A stretch of 10,612 nucleotides of DNA from DASRTE01 sp035253685 (GTDB lineage Bacteria; Actinomycetota; Actinomycetes; Jiangellales; Jiangellaceae): positions 1-10,612 of the forward strand of contig DATFBR010000033.1 of assembly GCA_035253685.1 (NCBI GenBank). The letters are read 5' to 3'. The notes under the pieces are model-generated. The model searched no databases and was not told where the DNA came from. It worked only from the letters and a program-made list of their open reading frames with translations. A program made the position numbers and the translations under genes. Shown piece after piece: positions 6,378 to 10,612 of this stretch. Numbering within the stretch: position 1 is the stretch's first letter; every line of letters begins with the position of its first letter.

Positions 6378-7334
6378 ATGCACGTGACTGTCCCGCCCGA
6401 CCCGAACGCCGGCGGCGTGCTCATCCGCGCCCGAGGTCTCACCAAGCGCTTCGGCGGGATCACCGCCGTCGACGGTATCGACTTCGATGTCGCCCACGGC
6501 GAGGCGTTCGGATTCCTCGGTCCGAACGGCGCCGGCAAGTCGTCCACGATGCGGATGATCGGCTGTGTCTCGCCACCCAGCGGCGGTCGGCTTGACGTCC
6601 TGGGCCTCGACCCCCGCGCCGACGGACCCGCCATCCGGGCTCGTCTCGGCGTCGTCCCTCAACGCGACACACTCGACGAGGAGCTCACGGTCCGCGAGAA
6701 CCTCCTCGTCTACGGGCGCTACTTCGGTCTGCCGCGGTCCGTCGTCCGCGAGCGGACCGCCGAGCTGCTCGACTTCGCGCAGCTCACCGACCGTGCCGAC
6801 AGCCTGGTCGAACCGCTGTCCGGTGGCATGAAGCGGCGGCTGACCATCGCCCGGGCCCTGGTGAACCAGCCCGACATCCTGCTCCTCGACGAGCCCACCA
6901 CCGGGCTGGATCCACAGGCCCGCCATGCCTTGTGGGACCGCCTGTTCAGGCTCAAGCGGCAGGGCGTCACCCTCGTCCTCACCACGCATTACATGGACGA
7001 GGCCGAGCAGCTGTGCGACCGTCTCGTGGTCATGGACGCCGGACGGATCGTCGCGCACGGCTCGCCGCGCGAGCTCATCGAGGAGCATTCCACCCGCGAG
7101 GTGCTGGAGTTGCGTTTCGCGGCCGACGACCATGCACCGTTCGCCGAGAAGGTCGCCGACCTCGCCGCCCGGGTGGAGGTTCTGCCGGACCGCCTCCTGC
7201 TCTACACCGACGACGGCGACGACGCGGCCGGCTCCGTACACGTCCGGGGTCTGCGGCCGATCTCGGTACTGGTGCGCCGATCGACCCTCGAGGACGTCTT
7301 CCTGCATCTGACCGGACGGACGCTGGTCGACTGA
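6378..7334 (+). CDS. NodI-like ABC transporter ATP-binding protein
   Basis: A 318-residue ATPase subunit that powers export through ABC-2 permeases. All motifs are intact: Walker A GPNGAGKS (48-55), Q-loop VVPQ (Gln95), signature LSGGMKRR (147-154), Walker B ILLLDEP (167-173), D-loop GLDP (176-179) and H-loop His204. The stretch GVVPQRDTLDEELTVRENLLVYGRYFG (91-117) is typical of the NodI/DrrA branch and very close to NodI in pattern. The C-terminal 90 residues form the accessory domain usual in that branch. Start choice is uncertain: neither ATG 6378 nor in-frame GTG 6384 has a clear ribosome site. TACCGT at 6370-6375 would suit a leaderless start near either codon. The stop shares a base with the next start (TGATG). 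The exported substrate cannot be read from the sequence; drugs, glycolipids or lipids are all known in the family. Confidence 0.93.
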   Translation: MHVTVPPDPNAGGVLIRARGLTKRFGGITAVDGIDFDVAHGEAFGFLGPNGAGKSSTMRMIGCVSPPSGGRLDVLGLDPRADGPAIRARLGVVPQRDTLDEELTVRENLLVYGRYFGLPRSVVRERTAELLDFAQLTDRADSLVEPLSGGMKRRLTIARALVNQPDILLLDEPTTGLDPQARHALWDRLFRLKRQGVTLVLTTHYMDEAEQLCDRLVVMDAGRIVAHGSPRELIEEHSTREVLELRFAADDHAPFAEKVADLAARVEVLPDRLLLYTDDGDDAAGSVHVRGLRPISVLVRRSTLEDVFLHLTGRTLVD

Positions 7335-8146
7335 TGAGCATCCTGAGCGAGCTGGACACGCGTCGCCCCACCCCGGCGGCGGGGTTGATGTGGGACCGCG
7401 CTCTCGCCTATTGGTTGACCTCCTACCGGCGGGTATGGCGCGGGTCGCTGATCAGCGGGTTCCTCTCGCCCATCTTCTTCCTGGTGGCCATGGGTTTCGG
7501 CCTCGGTGCGCTGGTCGACGCCGGCGAGGGCGTCGCGGGCGTGGACTACGTCGCCTTCATCGCGCCCGGAATCCTGGCGGCGCAGGCGATGCAGACGGCC
7601 GTCATCGAGTCGACGTACCCGGTCATGGGCGCCGTCAAGTGGCAGCGGCAGTACCACGCCATGCTCGCCGCGCCCCTGGGTTCCTTCGACATCGTCCTGG
7701 GACACCTGGCCTTCATCCTGATACGCGTGGTCCTCACCAGCACGTCGTTTCTCGTCGTGGCGTGGGCGCTCGGTGCGATCGGGTCGCCCGGGGCCGCGCT
7801 CGGGCTCCCCGTGGCGGCGTTGTGCGGCATGGCATACGCGGCACCGGTCTACGCGTTCGCCGTCCGGCAGGAGGTGGACGGCGGGTTCGCGATGCTGTTC
7901 CGGTTCGTGATCCTGCCGATGTTCCTGTTCTCCGGGACGTTCTTTCCCGTCGACCAGCTGCCGTCCTGGCTCGAGCCGGTCGCCTGGCTGACGCCGCTGT
8001 GGCACGCCGTCGACCTGTGCCGTTCCCTCGCACTCGGGACGGTCGCACCGGCGGCGGTGACGGGCCATGTCGCGTACCTGTTGCTCTGGGTCGTCGCCGG
8101 CCTGTGGCTGGCGGTGCGCTCGTTCCGGCGGAGGTTGGTCGTATGA
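7334..8146 (+). CDS. ABC-2 type permease, NodJ-like (first of two)
   Basis: A 270-residue membrane subunit of the ABC exporter encoded just upstream. Six hydrophobic segments can be followed, for example SLISGFLSPIFFLVAMGFGLG, YVAFIAPGILAAQAM, LAFILIRVVLTSTSFLVVAWALG, a Gly/Ala-rich fourth segment, FRFVILPMFLFSGTFFP and VAYLLLWVVAGLWLAV. The ILPMFLFSGTFFPVDQLP stretch with the later TPLWHAVDLCRSL is the ABC-2 family signature region and is NodJ-like. ATG 7334 overlaps the ATPase stop by one base, and the stop overlaps the next permease by 4 nt. It is clearly different in sequence from the following permease, so the two probably form a heterodimer over the single ATPase gene. Substrate unknown. 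Confidence 0.93.
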   Translation: MSILSELDTRRPTPAAGLMWDRALAYWLTSYRRVWRGSLISGFLSPIFFLVAMGFGLGALVDAGEGVAGVDYVAFIAPGILAAQAMQTAVIESTYPVMGAVKWQRQYHAMLAAPLGSFDIVLGHLAFILIRVVLTSTSFLVVAWALGAIGSPGAALGLPVAALCGMAYAAPVYAFAVRQEVDGGFAMLFRFVILPMFLFSGTFFPVDQLPSWLEPVAWLTPLWHAVDLCRSLALGTVAPAAVTGHVAYLLLWVVAGLWLAVRSFRRRLVV

Positions 8147-8982
8147 CGGTCACCGACGTCACCTCCCGGCGTGGCGGGCGAGTGCACGCACTGGCGCGGG
8201 CGTTGCCGGTGCCGGCGGGTGCCGGGCTCGCCCGCACGCTCGTCGAGCGCAACGCCCGAGCGTTCCGGCACGTCTGGGTCGTCCTGGTCAGCGGCTTCTT
8301 CGAACCAATCTTCTACCTGTTCTCGCTCGGCGTCGGCCTGGGCGCGCTGATCGGCAGTGTCGCGACGGACGACGGCCGCGTGGTCGAGTACGCGGTGTTC
8401 GTCGCACCGGCGCTGATGGCATCGGCAGCGATGAACGGAGCCGTCTTCGACTCGACCTTCAACGTCTTCTTCAAGCTCAAGTACGCGAGGCTCTACGACT
8501 CGGTGCTGTCCACGCCGCTCGGGCCGCGCGACGTCGCCCTCGGCGAGATCTCCTGGGCGCTGATCCGCGGACTTCTGTACTCCGTCGCCTTCCTGGTCGT
8601 GGCGACCGCCGCCGGCGTGGTCACGTCGTGGTCCGCGCTGCTGGCGATTCCCGCGGCCAGCCTGATCGGGTTCGCGTTCGCGGCGGTCGGCATGGCGGCG
8701 ACCACGTTCATGCGCAGCTGGCAGGACTTCGACTACGTCCAGCTCGCACTGCTTCCGATGTTTTTGTTCTCGGCGACCTTCTATCCGCTGTCGACCTACC
8801 CGGACGTCCTCGAGCGCGTCGTGCAGGTGACGCCGCTGTACCACGGCGTGGCACTGGTCCGCGATCTCATGCTGGGCGACCTCGGCACCGGCGTCCTGGT
8901 GCATGTCGGGTACCTCGCCGGCATGGGCCTGGTCGGCGCGGTGTTCGCGGCCCGGCGGGTCGAACGGTTGCTGCTCACGTGA
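8143..8982 (+). CDS. ABC-2 type permease, NodJ-like (second of two)
   Basis: A 279-residue permease, six predicted helices, with a longer basic cytoplasmic N-terminus (about 35 residues) than its neighbour. Close to NodJ in pattern: VSGFFEPIFYLFSLGVGLGALIG, a VFVAPALMASAAMNGAVFDSTF stretch, LYDSVLSTPLGPRDVALGEISWA, LLPMFLFSATFYPLSTYP and VTPLYHGVALVRDLMLGD. The start ATG overlaps the previous stop (ATGA, 8143-8146) and its own stop overlaps the GTG start of the MFS gene (GTGA, 8979-8982), so the chain is translationally coupled. Sequence divergence from the first permease at equivalent positions suggests an old duplication with split roles. Heterodimer formation is inference from one ATPase gene with two permeases. 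Confidence 0.93.
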   Translation: MTVTDVTSRRGGRVHALARALPVPAGAGLARTLVERNARAFRHVWVVLVSGFFEPIFYLFSLGVGLGALIGSVATDDGRVVEYAVFVAPALMASAAMNGAVFDSTFNVFFKLKYARLYDSVLSTPLGPRDVALGEISWALIRGLLYSVAFLVVATAAGVVTSWSALLAIPAASLIGFAFAAVGMAATTFMRSWQDFDYVQLALLPMFLFSATFYPLSTYPDVLERVVQVTPLYHGVALVRDLMLGDLGTGVLVHVGYLAGMGLVGAVFAARRVERLLLT

Positions 8983-10262
8983 GGGCGCGCGCCAGCGGTA
9001 CGAACACCGTCGAGACCGTCCAGCGCCGTACCGTACGGACGCTCGTCGCCAGCCAGGTGGCCGGCGGCCTCGGGGTGTCGAGTGGCGGCGCGGTGGGTGC
9101 CCTGCTCGCCAGCGACGTGCTGGGCCGGGAGGACCTGGCCGGTCTCGTGCAGAGCTCCCAGGTGCTGGGCGCGGCGCTGCTGGCGCTTCCCGCGGCCCGG
9201 CTGGCCCTCGCCGCCGGCCGCCGGGCGGGGCTCGCCGTCGGGTACGGAATCGCGGCCGTCGGCGGCCTGTTGGCGGTGCTGGCCGCGCAGGTCCAGTCGT
9301 TCCCGCTGCTTCTCCTGGGCACGGCACTGTTCGGCGGTGGCACGACGGCGGGACTGCAGGCCCGGTACGCGGCGACCGATCTCGCCTCGGCGGAGCGCCG
9401 CGGGCGGGCGCTGTCCGTCGTGGTGTGGGCGACGACCATCGGCGGAGTCGTCGGGCCCAACCTGGTCGGCCCCGCCGGCGGGCTCGGCGAACAGCTGGGG
9501 ATCGAGCGGCTGGCCGGGCCGTTCCTGGTCGGCGCGGCCATGCTCGCCGTGGGGGCGTTGGTCGTGGCCGCCGGGCTGCGCCCGGACCCACTGCTGGTCG
9601 CGCGATCACTGCAGGTGGAGCACGCCGAGCACCCGGCGCGGCGGCACGGTGTCCTGCGCAGCGGCCTGGGCGCCACCGTCCGGTCACCGCGTGCCCTGCT
9701 GGGCATGACCGCCGTCGTCGTCGCACACACGGTGATGGTGTCGGTGATGGTCATGACGCCGATCCACATGGACCACGGGCAGGCAAGTCTGGAGATCATC
9801 GGATTCGTCATCAGCGTGCACATCGCCGGGATGTTCGCGTTCTCGCCGGTCATGGGGTGGCTGGCCGACCAGGTGGGGCGCATCCCGGTCGTGATCGGCG
9901 GCGCGATTGCCCTGCTCGCTGCTGTGGTGCTCGCCGGTACCTCGGCCGCCGGGCACTCGGCCGGGCTGACCGCCGGGCTGTTCCTGCTCGGCCTGGGGTG
10001 GTCCGCGTGCCTGGTGGCCGGTTCGACGATGCTCACCGAGGCGGTGCCGCTCGAGGACCGGCCGGCCGCCCAAGGGTCCTCCGACCTGCTGATGGGCCTC
10101 GCTGCGGCCGCGGGAGGAGCCCTGGCCGGCGTGGTGGTCGGAACGTTGGGGTACGGGCTGCTGAACGCCGGCGCGGCCGTGCTGGTGGTGGCCCTCCTCC
10201 TCGCTGCGGCCAATCCGGCGGCTCGTTCGAACCGGGCCATGGCCGTGCCCGGCGGCGGATGA
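8979..10262 (+). CDS. MFS transporter
   Basis: A 427-residue major facilitator superfamily permease with about 12 hydrophobic segments in two halves. The clearest MFS mark is motif A in the second half, GWLADQVGR at residues 293-301, between helices 8 and 9. A degenerate copy follows helix 2 in the first half (ALAAGRRAGLAVG). ATTIGGVVGPNLVGP fits an antiporter-like motif C region in helix 5. The length and the long central loop (about residues 205-240, His/Arg-rich) are normal for a drug-efflux-like MFS. GTG 8979 overlaps the permease stop (GTGA) without its own strong ribosome site, so it is likely translated by coupling. Linking an MFS to an ABC exporter in one operon suggests paired efflux of one substrate class; this is inference. 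The stop is followed at once by a strong hairpin. Confidence 0.92.
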   Translation: MRARASGTNTVETVQRRTVRTLVASQVAGGLGVSSGGAVGALLASDVLGREDLAGLVQSSQVLGAALLALPAARLALAAGRRAGLAVGYGIAAVGGLLAVLAAQVQSFPLLLLGTALFGGGTTAGLQARYAATDLASAERRGRALSVVVWATTIGGVVGPNLVGPAGGLGEQLGIERLAGPFLVGAAMLAVGALVVAAGLRPDPLLVARSLQVEHAEHPARRHGVLRSGLGATVRSPRALLGMTAVVVAHTVMVSVMVMTPIHMDHGQASLEIIGFVISVHIAGMFAFSPVMGWLADQVGRIPVVIGGAIALLAAVVLAGTSAAGHSAGLTAGLFLLGLGWSACLVAGSTMLTEAVPLEDRPAAQGSSDLLMGLAAAAGGALAGVVVGTLGYGLLNAGAAVLVVALLLAAANPAARSNRAMAVPGGG

Positions 10263-10290
10263 CACGCTGCCCGGTGGCCCACCGGCGTGT
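10262..10290 (+). terminator. Hairpin after the MFS gene, before the recA control region
   Basis: ACACG (10262-10266) pairs with CGTGT (10286-10290), and CCGGTG (10271-10276) pairs with CACCGG (10280-10285) across a 3-nt loop: 11 base pairs with a 4-nt bulge on one side. It starts at the last base of the MFS stop. No U tract follows, which is common for actinobacterial terminators. It would shield recA control from the upstream operon. Confidence 0.45.
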
Positions 10291-10299
10291 CGGGTTCCT

Positions 10300-10315
10300 T
10301 CGAACACCAGTTCGG
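10300..10315 (+). promoter_or_regulatory. LexA SOS box upstream of recA
   Basis: TCGAAC-ACCA-GTTCGG matches the actinobacterial LexA consensus TCGAAC-N4-GTTCGA at 11 of 12 defined bases. It lies about 150 bp before the recA start. It should give LexA repression of recA that is relieved by RecA filaments on damaged DNA. Confidence 0.88.
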
Positions 10316-10381
10316 CCTACGGTCCACACGTGACCTCGGAACGCGAGCGCCGTCCACAACCGGCGTCGCGCCTCTGCGGAA

Positions 10382-10404
10382 TTGTCGGAGCGGGTGCGTA
10401 GCGT
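10382..10404 (+). promoter_or_regulatory. PafBC-type (RecA-NDp) DNA-damage promoter of recA
   Basis: TTGTCGGAG (10382-10390), exactly 8 bases, then TAGCGT (10399-10404). This fits the RecA-NDp pattern TTGTCRGTG-N8-TANNNT with one mismatch. Such promoters are switched on by PafBC independently of LexA in mycobacteria and relatives. Transcription should begin around 10410-10413. Confidence 0.82.
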
Positions 10405-10466
10405 TCGAGGTGATGACCAGACGAACCCCGGGTCGCAGCGCGGCCCGTCGACCTCAGGTGGCATCC

Positions 10467-10612
10467 ATGGCAGTTCCCGCGGACCGCGACAAGGCCCTCG
10501 AGACCGCGATCACCCAGATCAAGCGGGCCCACGGCGAGGGGTCGGTGATGCGCCTCGGCGACGAGGCCCGTGTCCCGGTCGAGGTGATCCCCACCGGCTC
10601 CATCTCGCTGGA
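10467..10612 (+). CDS. recA: RecA recombinase, N-terminal part (runs off right edge)
   Basis: First 48 codons of RecA, the ATP-dependent strand-exchange protein that also triggers LexA self-cleavage. The N-terminal helix and first strand are unmistakable: DRDKALETAITQIKRAHGEG, then SVMRLGDEARVPVEVIPTGSISL, the conserved stretch that leads to the ATP site further on (outside the window). The start is ATG 10467 with AGGTGG at 10456-10461, 5-nt gap. An in-frame ATG at 10413 would add 18 basic residues (MTRRTPGRSAARRPQVAS) and lies just where the PafBC-type promoter should start transcription. I keep 10467 because RecA proteins normally begin there. Control is by both the SOS box and the PafBC-type promoter upstream. 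Confidence 0.96.
   Translation, partial: MAVPADRDKALETAITQIKRAHGEGSVMRLGDEARVPVEVIPTGSISL

Noticed and set aside
6216..7307. 363-codon minus-strand open frame
   Set aside because: Antisense to the ABC ATPase, which has every catalytic motif intact; the minus translation has no recognisable domain.
7849..9726. 625-codon minus-strand open frame
   Set aside because: Antisense to the permease and MFS genes; Arg/Pro-rich, low-complexity translation typical of shadow frames in high-GC DNA.

Overview
The window is chromosomal DNA from a high-GC Gram-positive actinobacterium. Evidence: very high GC, GTG starts, strong GGAGG-type ribosome sites, an actinobacterial LexA box and a PafBC-type promoter before recA, a DUF3046 gene, and only two TTA codons in real genes. 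I cannot fix the genus. A Jiangella- or Nocardioides-like organism is possible but is only a guess.

Left part (1-3511): the 5' third of lhr (large DNA-repair helicase) lies on the minus strand and runs off the left edge. Facing away from it on the plus strand are an SRPBCC/AHSA1 protein, a VOC (glyoxalase-like) protein, and an ECF sigma factor of the SigG-like type with a C-terminal SnoaL-like domain. The VOC and sigma genes overlap by ATGA and are probably translated together.

Middle (3512-4306): a compact promoter carries a copper-type palindrome (ATACCC-N5-GGGTAT) nested in a longer inverted repeat that reaches the ribosome site. It drives a small four-helix membrane protein whose methionines sit in i/i+4 ladders. 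Next comes DUF3046, normally a close neighbour of recA.

Accessory block (4307-10262): about 6 kb separates DUF3046 from recA. It starts with a damaged SARP-type regulator, which has one frameshift and a lost C-terminus. The SARP end is fused tail-to-tail to the start of an opposite-strand gene that is also truncated, which looks like a deletion scar. A 70-residue Cys-containing protein follows on the minus strand. A divergent region with two inverted repeats then leads to a tightly coupled plus-strand operon: a NodI-like ABC ATPase, two different NodJ-like permeases, and an MFS transporter.

Right end (10263-10612): after a terminator-like hairpin comes the recA control region, with a LexA SOS box and a PafBC-type promoter, then the first 48 codons of recA.

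The ends and DUF3046 are conserved DNA-repair context. The most interesting material is the putative copper-controlled Met-ladder membrane protein, the two-permease export operon, and the scarred regulator region. I see no CRISPR array, tRNA, rRNA, insertion sequence or replication origin.
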